Below are positions 8,184 through 16,066 of a DNA stretch of 64,000 bases, piece after piece. Both the position numbers and the translations under genes were made by a program. The stretch's first letter is position 1; the number at the start of each line of letters is the position of its first letter. A model generated the notes under the pieces. The model worked only from the letters and a program-made list of their open reading frames with translations, ran no database searches and was not told the origin of the DNA. This DNA comes from JAAUSY01 sp964526735 (GTDB lineage: Bacteria; Chloroflexota; Chloroflexia; Chloroflexales; Chloroflexaceae): contig CAZGLO010000006.1 in assembly GCA_964526735.1 (NCBI GenBank), positions 1 through 64,000 of the forward strand, read 5' to 3'.

Positions 8184-9088
8184 ACGTGCCCTATCGCCAA
8201 TTCTGTCTTCAGCGTGACGTGTTGCCGCCCGATGGTCGCTTGGTGATAGAGCCGTACTAATCGACCCAGTATCATATCAAGGTCGCCACGCGCCACGACC
8301 ATATCGACCATCCCGTGCTCAAGCATAAACTCGGCAGTTTGGAAGTCTGACGGGAGTTTTTGACGGATCGTCTGCTCTATAACGCGCTTGCCCGCAAAAC
8401 CGATCTTTGCGCCAGGCTCTGCGATGATAACGTCGGCGACAGAAGCGTAGGACGCCGTCACCCCACCATAGCAGGGGTCAACCAAGATAGCGATATGGGG
8501 TTGTTTGGCGGCGGCAAGGCGAGTAAGAGCCATACTGATTTTGGCCATCTGCATCAAGGCAATGACGCCTTCCTGCATCCGCGCTCCACCACTACTATTG
8601 ACCGTAACAAGCGGGATACCCAAATCGGCGGCACGTTCAGTAGCCCGCACCATCTTTTCGCCGTAGACGCTGCCCATGGAGGCTCCCATGAAGCTAAAAT
8701 CGCACACGGCAAGCGAGACGGTTTGATCGTTGATCGTCCCTAAGCCGCTGATGACGGCTTCGGAAAGGCCCGTTTGCTCTTGCGATTGAGTTAATTTGTC
8801 TTGGTAACTCTGCTCAAGAGAGACAAATTCAAGGGGATCGGTGGGGCGGAGGTCATTATCATATTCTTGGAATGTATCGCCAACCATTAGCGGGATGCGC
8901 TCACGGCTGGTTAGACGCTCGTGATGCTCGCACTTTGGGCATACCCGGAGGTTGTCGTAAAGCTCTTTTTGATAGATAATTTCGCGGCAGGCGGGGCACT
9001 TCGCCCACATATTGTCGGGGACTTGTGCTTCTTGCTTGCCCCGGCCGGACGTAAAACTCTTTTTGGTTCGGCGAAAAAACTCTTTCAT
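8180..9088 (-). CDS. accD: Acetyl-CoA carboxylase carboxyltransferase subunit beta
   Basis: AccD is the zinc-binding partner of AccA in the carboxyltransferase. The start at 9088 (MKEFFRR) gives 302 residues and matches the family N-terminus. An in-frame GTG eight codons upstream lies inside the transposon right end and is less likely. The four-cysteine zinc finger is at C31, C34, C50 and C53. The CT signatures VNSSGGARMQEG and PCYGGVTASYA follow in the C-terminal half. accD is first in a two-gene operon with accA. Its immediate upstream sequence is an IS605-type right end, so the original leader has been replaced or modified. No Shine-Dalgarno is directly adjacent to the start. Confidence 0.95.
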   Translation of the reverse strand: MKEFFRRTKKSFTSGRGKQEAQVPDNMWAKCPACREIIYQKELYDNLRVCPKCEHHERLTSRERIPLMVGDTFQEYDNDLRPTDPLEFVSLEQSYQDKLTQSQEQTGLSEAVISGLGTINDQTVSLAVCDFSFMGASMGSVYGEKMVRATERAADLGIPLVTVNSSGGARMQEGVIALMQMAKISMALTRLAAAKQPHIAILVDPCYGGVTASYASVADVIIAEPGAKIGFAGKRVIEQTIRQKLPSDFQTAEFMLEHGMVDMVVARGDLDMILGRLVRLYHQATIGRQHVTLKTELAIGHV

Positions 9089-9093
9089 AGAAA

Positions 9094-9155
9094 TGGCGAC
9101 GCAGGAAACCACCTACATAAAGCGGGTGGAGGAAGAGACGCCGTCCTCCTTTCGC
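9094..9155 (-). mobile_element. IS200/IS605-type right end abutting accD (copy B)
   Basis: On the minus strand GAAAGGAGGACGGCG, then CTCTTCCTCCACC, an inner hairpin CCACC/GGTGG and TTTCCTGCGTCGCC closing on GGCG. It overlaps the last codons and stop of the tnpB remnant, where TnpB-associated right ends and omega RNA scaffolds normally lie. The distance to the accD ATG is about six bases. This copy ties the three related elements of the window to a transposon. Confidence 0.75.
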
Positions 9156-9835
9156 ATGTGATACACGCACCCATTTGGTGTCATATACCGCACGCTCTCA
9201 AGAGCGGCGGCTTGTCCCTGGCGCGACGGCAAAGCCGTCTCCGAGACAATAGGCGGTATGACAGCCGCCCTGGAAATGTGTATCGCCGCATTCGTATCAG
9301 CAGAGGTGGTATGCCCGCACGCACTGCATCGCTGACTGGTATAGGCCGGATTGATGATGTATACCAGCACCCCGGCCAGCGCAGCTTTGTAGCTGATAAA
9401 CTGGCGCAGTTGTGCGAAGCCCCAATTGCTGTGCCGCGCTCGTTGTGCCTTGCGCAACCGTGTCCGTTCGCGGATGTCGCTCAGGTCTTCCAAAGCGATG
9501 CCGCGAGCGGTGCCTTTCGCCCGCGCAACGAGGTTTTTGCTGATCCGATGGTTGGTGTCTTTTTGGAACCGCGCCTGTTGTTGGCGCAACTTCTTCAGAT
9601 GGCGTTTTGTCGATTTGGTGCCGCGCCGCTGACCAGAACCAGGTCGCTCTCGCCCTGTCGGCATTGCAGCAGTTCACGCTGCCGCTGACCGCAGACAAAC
9701 GGGATGCGCTGGCGTCCCAAGCCGTCTGGCTGATGTCGTTGCATGCAGCATTGGCCTGTTGCAAGGTCTGCTTCAACGCAGTGTGCTGCTGAGGGGTTGG
9801 GTTCAGTTTGATCTGTGCGATAACCTTTATATATT
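9113..9835 (-). pseudogene. tnpB: Decayed tnpB (IS200/IS605-type RNA-guided nuclease)
   Basis: TnpB-like segments lie in three frames. An N-terminus like AQIKLNPTPQQHTALK with ANAACNDISQTAWD is near 9835-9720. A piece with IPFVCGQRQRELL and GESDLVL follows around 9700-9640. The C-terminal half starts near 9660 with GTKSTKRHLKKLRQQQARFQ, then IALEDL (retained catalytic Glu), SQRCSACGH and ADTNAA (last catalytic Asp). About 100 residues are missing after the N-terminus, the GVDLG block with the first catalytic Asp is gone, and the second Cys pair of the zinc ribbon is deleted. It is therefore inactive as a protein. No tnpA partner is seen. Confidence 0.85.
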
Positions 9836-10262
9836 GAATGATAATACAGATTTTCGATTATTGCAAGAAAGGAAGAAGAAGCGCGCCACCGCCCGCCCAG
9901 AACTGCGGGCGGCAAATAAACGACCACTGCCGTTAAAACGGCGTGGCTTCCACCGCGTAAGAGTCGGTGAAGCACCACAATACGGTTGCGATCTGTTACC
10001 TCAATCGCTTTCTCCCAAAGGGGTGAGAAGGTATCTCGTTCGGCTGTGCGGGCTATTGAAGCTTTTTGAGGATATCTCAACCACACCAAACCGATACGCG
10101 AGACCGACATGTTAGACATGTTTAGACATGCTAGACGAACATGCCTTTCACCATATCCGACAGCGCAAAGGAATGGAGCGCTTGCTCCAGGGCACAATCT
10201 CTCCTGGGCGTGCACACCTAAATAGGTAGGCAACTGGAGCCATATGAACGTTCTTCCACAGG
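9836..10262. other. Gene-free region between tnpB remnant and tRNA-Lys
   Basis: No supported gene. It probably contains the lost left end of the tnpB element. Repeated TAGACATG units occur at 10113-10120 and 10123-10130, with related bases on both sides. AT-rich sequence at 9810-9860 could hold a weak promoter for the minus strand (TTGCAA-N17-TATCAT), which would read through the tnpB remnant into accD. Confidence 0.5.
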
Positions 10263-10320
10263 AAAAAAGGTAGTGGCGCGCTCATGTGTTTCGCATGGAG
10301 AAGGGTCGCACCCTTGCGCC
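10263..10320 (-). terminator. Terminator downstream of tRNA-Lys
   Basis: On the minus strand a perfect hairpin AAGGGT-GCG-ACCCTT (complement of 10301-10315) is enclosed by GGCGC/GCGCC (10275-10279 with 10316-10320) and followed shortly by a run of six T (complement of 10263-10268). It lies about 20 nt after the tRNA 3' end. Confidence 0.65.
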
Positions 10321-10338
10321 ATTCATTCAGGAGAAAAA

Positions 10339-10415
<77 letters not shown>

Positions 10416-10433
10416 GTTTCGATGCTGTGCTAG

Positions 10434-10462
10434 ATTATAGAAGATATTTGGTAATCTGTCAA
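10434..10462 (-). promoter_or_regulatory. tRNA-Lys promoter
   Basis: Consensus TTGACA (complement of 10457-10462), 17-nt spacer, TATAAT (complement of 10434-10439). The predicted start lies about ten bases before the tRNA 5' end. Confidence 0.88.
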
Positions 10463-10524
10463 TCGTAGGATATGCAAGGCCATGTAGAGGGGAGAAGAAG
10501 CATCTGGCACCGCAATTCGTCATG

Positions 10525-10553
10525 TTGACAGCCACCCCAAATGCTGATATACT
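10525..10553 (+). promoter_or_regulatory. Promoter of the lysine leader / homocitrate synthase operon
   Basis: TTGACA (10525-10530), 17-nt spacer, TATACT (10548-10553). Transcription would start near 10560, about 20 nt before the leader peptide ATG. The architecture is identical to the rRNA promoter of this window. Confidence 0.85.
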
Positions 10554-10580
10554 CTCAGCGCTATGATAGTATTCCCCGCC

Positions 10581-10625
10581 ATGCAAAAAAAGCGTGCCAA
10601 ACAGCCGGACAGTGCGTCTGGTTAA
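10581..10625 (+). CDS. Lysine-rich attenuator leader peptide
   Basis: A 14-codon reading frame encodes MQKKRAKQPDSASG and a TAA stop. Three of its first seven codons are lysine, with an arginine between them. It starts about 20 nt after a strong promoter and ends exactly where the first arm of the downstream antiterminator begins, the layout of amino-acid leader peptides such as those of trp, his or the Thermus lysine cluster. No clear Shine-Dalgarno precedes the ATG, which is the main weakness. The role is inferred: ribosome stalling at Lys codons when charged tRNA-Lys is scarce. Confidence 0.7.
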   Translation: MQKKRAKQPDSASG

Positions 10626-10692
10626 GGTTGCTTGCACGCCGCAAGGTGTTGGGGCCGTCTCACCAGACGAAGAATGGTGTGGCGGTTTTTTT
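10616..10692 (+). terminator. Attenuator with mutually exclusive hairpins before homocitrate synthase
   Basis: Antiterminator arms GTCTGGT (10616-10622, overlapping the end of the leader peptide) and ACCAGAC (10662-10668) are exactly complementary. Inside lies a small hairpin CTTGC/GCAAG (10631-10635 with 10641-10645). The terminator pairs CACCA (10661-10665) with TGGTG (10675-10679), extended by GCC/GGC, and ends in TTTTTTT (10686-10692). The bases ACCA are shared, so only one fold can form. A ribosome at the stop codon would cover the first arm and allow termination. A ribosome stalled at the Lys codons would leave it free and allow read-through. Confidence 0.75.
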
Positions 10693-10808
10693 GTTTGCAC
10701 CGGGTACTGAAATCGAACCAGAATCGAACCATCCAGCATATTGTCGCCAACGGAACAGAAGAAAACCGCCCTCCTGTTCACACGCCTACATGCCATATAC
10801 CAGAGAAC

Positions 10809-11951
10809 ATGTTTATGACACCTATGCAACTCCCTGAGCGGTGCAGTCTTGTGGAAACCACCCTGCGTGAGGGAGAGCAATTTGTTCATGCTCACTTCAC
10901 CAGCGACCAGCGGAAGGAAATTGCCCAGGCACTCGATGCATTCGGTGTTGAGTACCTGGAGCTGACCTCGCCCGCCGCCTCGCCACAGAGTGCCCGCGAT
11001 CTTGCTACGATTGCCGGTCTTGGGCTTCGCGCTCGTGTACTTACTCACACCCGCTGCCATCTCAACGATGTCAAGCTGGCGGTGGAAAACGGTGCACAGG
11101 GCGTCAATGTCCTTTTTGCCACGTCGGAGCAACTCCGCCACGTCAGCCACGGACGGACGTTTGAGCAAATCATTGAGCAGGCTCAAGAAGTCATTGAATA
11201 TCTCAAACCGCACAACGTCGAAATTCGGTTTTCGTGCGAAGATGCCTTCCGCACCCCGCTTGAAGACCTCCTCCGTATCTACGACCCAATTACTGCGATG
11301 GGAGTGGATCGCATTGGCCTTGCCGACACGGTAGGGATTGCCACCCCACTGCAGGTTGCCGAGGTGGTAAAAACCGTCCGAGAGCGATATTCCTGCGGGA
11401 TAGAGTTTCACGGCCACGACGACACCGGCTGCGCAATCGCCAACGCCTTCTGCGCCTACATGCACGGCGCAACCCATATTGATGTCACGGTGCTTGGGAT
11501 AGGCGAACGCAATGGTATTGCCCCATTGGGAGGCTTTATCGCCCGGCTTGCGTCCCTCGAGCCGCAGCGGGTTGAGCATTATAATCTCCAACTGCTCCCT
11601 TCTCTCGATCATACGATTGCACAGATTGTGGGGGTCGAAATCCCCTTCAACAACTATATTACTGGCGCGACGGCGTTCTCGCACAAAGCGGGTATGCATA
11701 CCAAAGCCGTTTTGGCAGACCCCAAAAGCTACGAGGCGCTTGACCCCACGATGTTTGGGCGCACACGCACCGTCGCCATGGGCCACCGGCTGACTGGATG
11801 GCACGCCATCGCCGAACGCGCCCGCGAACTTGGCATCGTTCTGAGCGAACAGCAAGCCCGCGCTGCTGCAACCCGTATCAAGACGATGGCCGACGAAGGG
11901 CCATTGCAGTTGGGCGATATTGACGAGTTGTTGTACGAATACGTTGAGTAG
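10809..11951 (+). CDS. lysS: Homocitrate synthase
   Basis: Condenses acetyl-CoA and 2-oxoglutarate to homocitrate, the first step of the AAA lysine pathway. The 380-residue DRE-TIM barrel protein has TTLREGEQF near residue 15, where the Glu is the metal ligand typical of homocitrate synthases, the HGHDD metal motif near 200, and a C-terminal region with SHKAGMHTKA. The start at 10809 is preferred over the longer open frame because family similarity starts there; ATGs at 10815 and 10824 are alternatives. It follows the lysine attenuator and is probably its main target. Isopropylmalate or citramalate synthase is less likely given the neighbours. Confidence 0.92.
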   Translation: MFMTPMQLPERCSLVETTLREGEQFVHAHFTSDQRKEIAQALDAFGVEYLELTSPAASPQSARDLATIAGLGLRARVLTHTRCHLNDVKLAVENGAQGVNVLFATSEQLRHVSHGRTFEQIIEQAQEVIEYLKPHNVEIRFSCEDAFRTPLEDLLRIYDPITAMGVDRIGLADTVGIATPLQVAEVVKTVRERYSCGIEFHGHDDTGCAIANAFCAYMHGATHIDVTVLGIGERNGIAPLGGFIARLASLEPQRVEHYNLQLLPSLDHTIAQIVGVEIPFNNYITGATAFSHKAGMHTKAVLADPKSYEALDPTMFGRTRTVAMGHRLTGWHAIAERARELGIVLSEQQARAAATRIKTMADEGPLQLGDIDELLYEYVE

Positions 11952-12013
11952 TATCCATAACACCTGTGAAGAGCATTTTTTTCGCTTTCTAGCAACTTCG
12001 AGCAAATAGTTCA

Positions 12014-13246
12014 ATGGCACAAACACTCTCTGAGCAAATCTTGAGCCACGCCGCCGGAAAACCCGTGCGTGCTGGCGATGTGGTCACGGTCAATGTTGAC
12101 CTCGCAATGATGCACGACAGCCTCTCTCCTAGCATTATTCGCGTATTGCACGAGGAACTTGGCGCAACCGAGGTATGGGATAAAGACCGCGTTGCCGTGG
12201 TGATAGACCACGTCGCGCCCGCCTCCACTATCCAAAACGCCACGCATCAAAAGAACGTCCGTGAGTGGGTGCGCAAGCAGAATATCACGCACTTCTTTGA
12301 GGCAGGACGTGGTATTTCCCACCAGATATTGGTTGAGGATGGGCTTGCCCAGCCTGGCATGGTCGTCGCAGGGAGCGATAGCCACAGCACCGCCTATGGC
12401 AGCGTATGCGCATTTGGCACGGGAATGGGCACGACCGACATCGCGCTCATCGTCGCCACAGGCAAAACCTGGATGCGTGTCCCCGAAACGGTGTTGGTGC
12501 AAGCACGTGGTCGATTTCAGCCGGGCGTCAGCGCCAAAGACCTTGCCTTGCGGGTGGCGCGGGAGATCCGTGCGGAAGGCGCGACCTACGCCACGGTCGA
12601 GTGGCACGGCGTCGATTTCCTGACCATTGGCGAGCGAATGACCCTCGCAACCCTCTCCATCGAGGTGGGAGGCAAAGCGGGTCTTGTTCCGCCTACGGGC
12701 GATGCCGCCGCCGGTTTGCACATCCCAAATTGGCTTGGGGTGCAGGAAGGGGCCACCTATAATAGGGTCGTCGAGGTTGACCTTGAAACGCTTGACCCGC
12801 AAGTCAGCCAGCCGCACCTGGTCGACAATGTGACCGATATCTCTGACATCCAGGGGACGCCGGTTGACGTGGTGTACCTTGGCACGTGCACCAACGGCCG
12901 CTATGAAGATATGGCCGCGGCGGCGAGTGTGCTGCGAGGACGCAAGGTCGCCATTCGGATGATTGTTGTGCCAGCGAGCAGAGAAGGCCTTCGCCGCGCG
13001 TCGGAGGATGGCACGCTCCAAACGCTTCTCCAATCGGGTGTCACGTTGGGGACGCCCGGGTGTGGGGCGTGTATTGGCCGCCATATGGGGGTATTGGCTC
13101 CGGGCGAGACGTGTGTCTTTACCGGCAACCGCAACTTCCAGGGGCGGATGGGCAGCCCAGAGGCGAATATCTACCTGGCTTCGCCCGAAGTCGCTGCCGC
13201 CACCGCCTTGACTGGCCGTATCACCCATCCGCGCGAGGTTTTGTAG
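12014..13246 (+). CDS. lysT: Homoaconitase large subunit (LeuC-like)
   Basis: The large subunit of the homoaconitase/isopropylmalate isomerase family, converting homocitrate to homoisocitrate through a [4Fe-4S] cluster. The 410-residue protein has the substrate-loop GSDSHSTAYG near 115-124 and three cluster cysteines: one in GTCTNGR near residue 295 and two in GCGACIGRH near 350. Its length matches the short bacterial/archaeal type. It lies 62 bases after homocitrate synthase and just before the small subunit. The lysine context favours homoaconitase; a role in leucine synthesis cannot be excluded from sequence alone. Confidence 0.9.
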   Translation: MAQTLSEQILSHAAGKPVRAGDVVTVNVDLAMMHDSLSPSIIRVLHEELGATEVWDKDRVAVVIDHVAPASTIQNATHQKNVREWVRKQNITHFFEAGRGISHQILVEDGLAQPGMVVAGSDSHSTAYGSVCAFGTGMGTTDIALIVATGKTWMRVPETVLVQARGRFQPGVSAKDLALRVAREIRAEGATYATVEWHGVDFLTIGERMTLATLSIEVGGKAGLVPPTGDAAAGLHIPNWLGVQEGATYNRVVEVDLETLDPQVSQPHLVDNVTDISDIQGTPVDVVYLGTCTNGRYEDMAAAASVLRGRKVAIRMIVVPASREGLRRASEDGTLQTLLQSGVTLGTPGCGACIGRHMGVLAPGETCVFTGNRNFQGRMGSPEANIYLASPEVAAATALTGRITHPREVL

Positions 13247-13262
13247 AAGGGATAACCCGATT

Positions 13263-13757
13263 ATGGCACGAGTTTGGCTCTTTGGGAGCGATATCAACAC
13301 CGATCAAATCATCCCCGGTCGCTATGCTCCCTACATGCTCAAAGATGAGGCCGATCTAGCAAAATACCCGTTCGTCGAGGCGCGTCCAGAGTTTGCATCG
13401 ACCACGAAGTCGGGTGATATTATCGTGGCGGGGAGCAACTTTGGCTGCGGGAGTTCACGTGAATATGCTCCCTATGCCTTGAAGATGGTGCAAGTCGGGG
13501 CGATTATCTCGCCACTCTTTGCGCGGATTTTCTTCCGCAACGCCCTCAACCTTGGCATCCCGTGTTTCACTGCCGACTTGACCAGTACGCTCAAGGACGG
13601 CCAAGAGGTAGAGCTTGACTTGGAGCAAGGGATCATTCACACTGATGATGGGCAGCGTATTGAGCTTCCTCCGCTTTCGTCGTTCCAGCGCGATGTGTGG
13701 CAGGCGGGGGGGATCGTCACCTACTACCGTACCTATGGCCGTTTTCCCGGCGAATAA
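13263..13757 (+). CDS. lysU: Homoaconitase small subunit (LeuD-like)
   Basis: The swivel-domain partner of the preceding large subunit. The 164-residue protein begins with WLFGSDINTDQIIPGRY, the substrate-recognition loop of the family (residues 4-20), and carries the NFGCGSSREYAPYALK motif near residues 60-75. The gene is 16 bases after lysT and clearly cotranscribed. Loop residues YAPYMLK at about 21-27 belong to the region that discriminates homoaconitate from isopropylmalate in this family, but I cannot decide specificity without comparison. Confidence 0.9.
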   Translation: MARVWLFGSDINTDQIIPGRYAPYMLKDEADLAKYPFVEARPEFASTTKSGDIIVAGSNFGCGSSREYAPYALKMVQVGAIISPLFARIFFRNALNLGIPCFTADLTSTLKDGQEVELDLEQGIIHTDDGQRIELPPLSSFQRDVWQAGGIVTYYRTYGRFPGE

Positions 13758-13897
13758 CAGAATATTCTATTTTGTTCGTTCGTGTAGGGTAAGGATAATG
13801 GCGTTACAGGAACCGTGTCGTAGATTGTGATGTAATAAACGCACGATAGACGCGGTATACTGTATCAAATCAATGTTTAGGAAGGGGAAATCTGAAC

Positions 13898-14455
13898 GTG
13901 AAGCAGAAACACATCTACGCGATGGTATTGTTCATGCTGGTGTTCGCGCTCGTCGCATGTGGTGGCACCGCTCCCGCAGAGCAAGCAACGACCCCCGGAG
14001 ACCAATCCGCCAACACGCCGAGCGAACAAGAAACCGACGCCGGTGAGATGGACGGAACGGACGCCGAAGAGGCCGAAGAGACCGACACCGAAGAACCATC
14101 TGAGCCGAGCGGCCCTGTTGTCAACCCAGAGCCTCAGCAAGAGTCGGGCGATGCGGACAAAATCCCTTCAGAGGACGAACAAGCTCCCGTTGAAGAGGCA
14201 CTCCAAGCATTCATTGACGCCGAAGGGTTGAGCGGTGTTACTCCCGACGTACAGGCCATTGAAGGCGACTATGCCCGCGCTATCCTGATGCCTGAAGGGG
14301 ATGGCGATGAGGTCAACCCGGAAACGGTCTTCCTCCAGAGAGAGGGCGAGACGTGGACGGTTGTCGCTGGCCCGGAGTTGGGGTTTGAGCAAGACGAAGT
14401 GACGGAACTCGGCATTCCTGAAGAGTTGGCGATGCCGGTTGTTATCCAGCCGTAG
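13898..14455 (+). CDS. Acidic lipoprotein of unknown function
   Basis: A 185-residue protein. A signal peptide with a lipobox ends at C21 (FALVAC), so it should be lipid-anchored outside the membrane. Residues 22-90 are a low-complexity linker rich in Glu, Asp, Thr, Pro and Ser. The C-terminal 90 residues form a small domain (AIEGDYARAILMPEGDG and ETWTVVAGPELGFEQDEVTELGIPEEL) that looks like other chloroflexal secreted domains but which I cannot name. GTG is the start, with GGAAGGGG upstream. It sits between lysine genes without an obvious link to them. Confidence 0.75.
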   Translation: MKQKHIYAMVLFMLVFALVACGGTAPAEQATTPGDQSANTPSEQETDAGEMDGTDAEEAEETDTEEPSEPSGPVVNPEPQQESGDADKIPSEDEQAPVEEALQAFIDAEGLSGVTPDVQAIEGDYARAILMPEGDGDEVNPETVFLQREGETWTVVAGPELGFEQDEVTELGIPEELAMPVVIQP

Positions 14456-14709
14456 CGACACCTGAAATACCTAACCAAGGGGTGACCAGGGGAAGCGCGG
14501 AAAACGGAACGGAAACCACCGACGGGAGCGGGGCTATCTGGTATATATATGCTATGTATAGCCCACCTCCCGCCATTACGGCTCGGATCGAGCCGTCAGG
14601 ACAGAACGTGCGCCGATGGGCGGAGCGTGTCCTGAGAAGCTGTCTGCTTTCGCTGACAGAGTGATCACATAGGTCAGAACGCAAAAGAATATAGAGGCGA
14701 CATACACGC
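14456..14709. other. Intergenic region before homoisocitrate dehydrogenase
   Basis: About 250 bases without a gene. A hairpin CTGTC/GACAG lies near 14640-14660 and an AT-rich stretch near 14540-14560 might be a promoter. No Lys-rich leader peptide like that of homocitrate synthase is seen. Confidence 0.5.
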
Positions 14710-15774
14710 ATGCGACTTTGTATCATCCCCGGTGACGGCATTGGCAATGAGGTGACCGATGCTGCTCGGCATATTTTAGAATCGCTCCCGCTCCCCATCA
14801 CGTATAAAGAGGTAGAGGCGGGGTGGAAGACCTTTCAGAAGACCGGCCACGCTCTGCCAGAAGCTACATTGCAGGCTGCTCAAGAGGCAGACGCGGTGTT
14901 ATTTGGGGCCGTCGCATCGCCAAGCCATCCGGTGGAGGGCTATCGAAGCCCGATCGTGGCCCTGCGCAAGGCCCTCGACCTCTACGCCAACATTCGGCCA
15001 GTGGTTGGCCTTCCTACGGCGGATGGGCAGTCATCCGATATCGATTTGGTGGTCGTTCGCGAGAACACCGAAGGGCTGTATGCAGGTCGGGAGCGGCTTG
15101 AAGATGATGGCAACACCGCCATCGCCGAACGGGTGATTACCAAGCGAAGTAGTGAACGGATCGTCCGCACTGCATGCGAGTTGGCCCAAAAGCGCGCCGC
15201 CATCACAGCGAGTATGGCGACGAGTGGAGATGCTACTCCGCGCCGCCCTAAGCTGACCATCGTACACAAGGCCAATGTCCTGCGAGTGACTGATGGGTTG
15301 TTTCGCCAAACTGCCCTTGCCGTGACAGAGCGTTCCCCCGATATCGAGGTTGAGGAGCTGCTCGTCGATACGGCAGCGATGCACCTTGCGCAATCGCCCC
15401 AACGGTTTGATGTCGTGGTCTCTACCAATATGTTTGGCGATATCTTGTCGGATGTGGCGTGTATCCACGGGGGCGGGCTGGGGTTGGCGAGTAGCGCCAA
15501 TCTTGGCGATAGCGCAGCGCTGTTTGAGCCGGTACACGGCGCGGCACCCGATATCGCGGGCCAAGGGGTCGCCAATCCATTGGCGATGTTTGGGTGCGTC
15601 GCGATGTTGTTAGAATGGAGTGAACCGCGGATGAAGGGAAGCAAGCAATGGGCGCTCCGATTACGCGCCGGAGTGCAGCATATCCTCCGCCACGGCCCAC
15701 ATACGCCTGATATGGGTGGAACCGCAACCACCACTGATGTGACTCATGCTCTTCAGGCATTGTTATCATCATAA
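14710..15774 (+). CDS. Homoisocitrate dehydrogenase (isocitrate/isopropylmalate dehydrogenase family)
   Basis: Oxidative decarboxylation of homoisocitrate to 2-oxoadipate with NAD+, the third AAA-pathway activity. The 354-residue protein has PGDGIGNEV at the N-terminus, LRKALDLYANIRP near residues 86-98, ENTEGLYAG near 117-125 and the metal/NAD region ending in EPVHGAAPDIAGQGVANP near 277-294. The segment GYRSPIVALRKALDLYANIRP, with Arg where isopropylmalate dehydrogenases differ, fits homoisocitrate dehydrogenase. Context (homocitrate synthase, homoaconitase, LysW genes) makes this the best call; isopropylmalate or isocitrate dehydrogenase are the alternatives. Confidence 0.85.
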   Translation: MRLCIIPGDGIGNEVTDAARHILESLPLPITYKEVEAGWKTFQKTGHALPEATLQAAQEADAVLFGAVASPSHPVEGYRSPIVALRKALDLYANIRPVVGLPTADGQSSDIDLVVVRENTEGLYAGRERLEDDGNTAIAERVITKRSSERIVRTACELAQKRAAITASMATSGDATPRRPKLTIVHKANVLRVTDGLFRQTALAVTERSPDIEVEELLVDTAAMHLAQSPQRFDVVVSTNMFGDILSDVACIHGGGLGLASSANLGDSAALFEPVHGAAPDIAGQGVANPLAMFGCVAMLLEWSEPRMKGSKQWALRLRAGVQHILRHGPHTPDMGGTATTTDVTHALQALLSS

Positions 15775-15783
15775 ACGAACCCA

Positions 15784-15855
15784 CCGCCATTTTTTCTTGC
15801 ATTGGCGGGCGAAGTAAGAATACGATTGTGCTCTTCATATGTCCTGATATGTCCT
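15784..15855. promoter_or_regulatory. Inverted and direct repeats upstream of lysW
   Basis: An inverted repeat CCGCCA/TGGCGG (15784-15789 with 15803-15808) is followed by two direct copies of ATATGTCCT (15837-15845 and 15847-15855), ten bases apart, about one helical turn. The direct repeats lie 40-60 bases before lysW and could be an operator. No regulator can be named. Confidence 0.4.
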
Positions 15856-15895
15856 ATCGTTGACGTATGGTTGTTGAATGAATAAGGATCTCAGC

Positions 15896-16066
15896 ATGTT
15901 AGATGTCGTATGTCCTGAATGTGGTGCAGCGTTTGATATTCCAAACGATTCGATGACGGGCGAAGTGTTCACCTGCCCCGAATGTGGCGTTGAACTCGAA
16001 TTAGTCAATCTAGACCCACCCACGCTGGAAGTCGCGCCAGACGTTGAGGAGGATTGGGGGGAGTGA
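15896..16066 (+). CDS. lysW: LysW amino-group carrier protein
   Basis: A 56-residue acidic carrier to which the alpha-amino group of AAA (and, in some organisms, glutamate) is attached through its C-terminal Glu. Two CPEC motifs (C6/C9 and C27/C30) bind zinc, and the C-terminus ends in the diagnostic EDWGE. The start at 15896 is chosen because AAGGA lies eight bases before it and it gives the usual length; an ATG six codons upstream is possible. Its stop overlaps the lysX start (TGATG). First gene of lysW-lysX-lysY-lysZ. Confidence 0.96.
   Translation: MLDVVCPECGAAFDIPNDSMTGEVFTCPECGVELELVNLDPPTLEVAPDVEEDWGE

Noticed and set aside
9595..10233. A separate 212-codon gene on the minus strand
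   Set aside because: Only its last third resembles a protein, and that part is an out-of-frame piece of TnpB. The rest reads through gene-free sequence.
10560..10808. Lysine riboswitch (L box)
   Set aside because: The conserved core of the lysine riboswitch is not recognisable. The Lys-codon peptide plus alternating hairpins explains the leader better.
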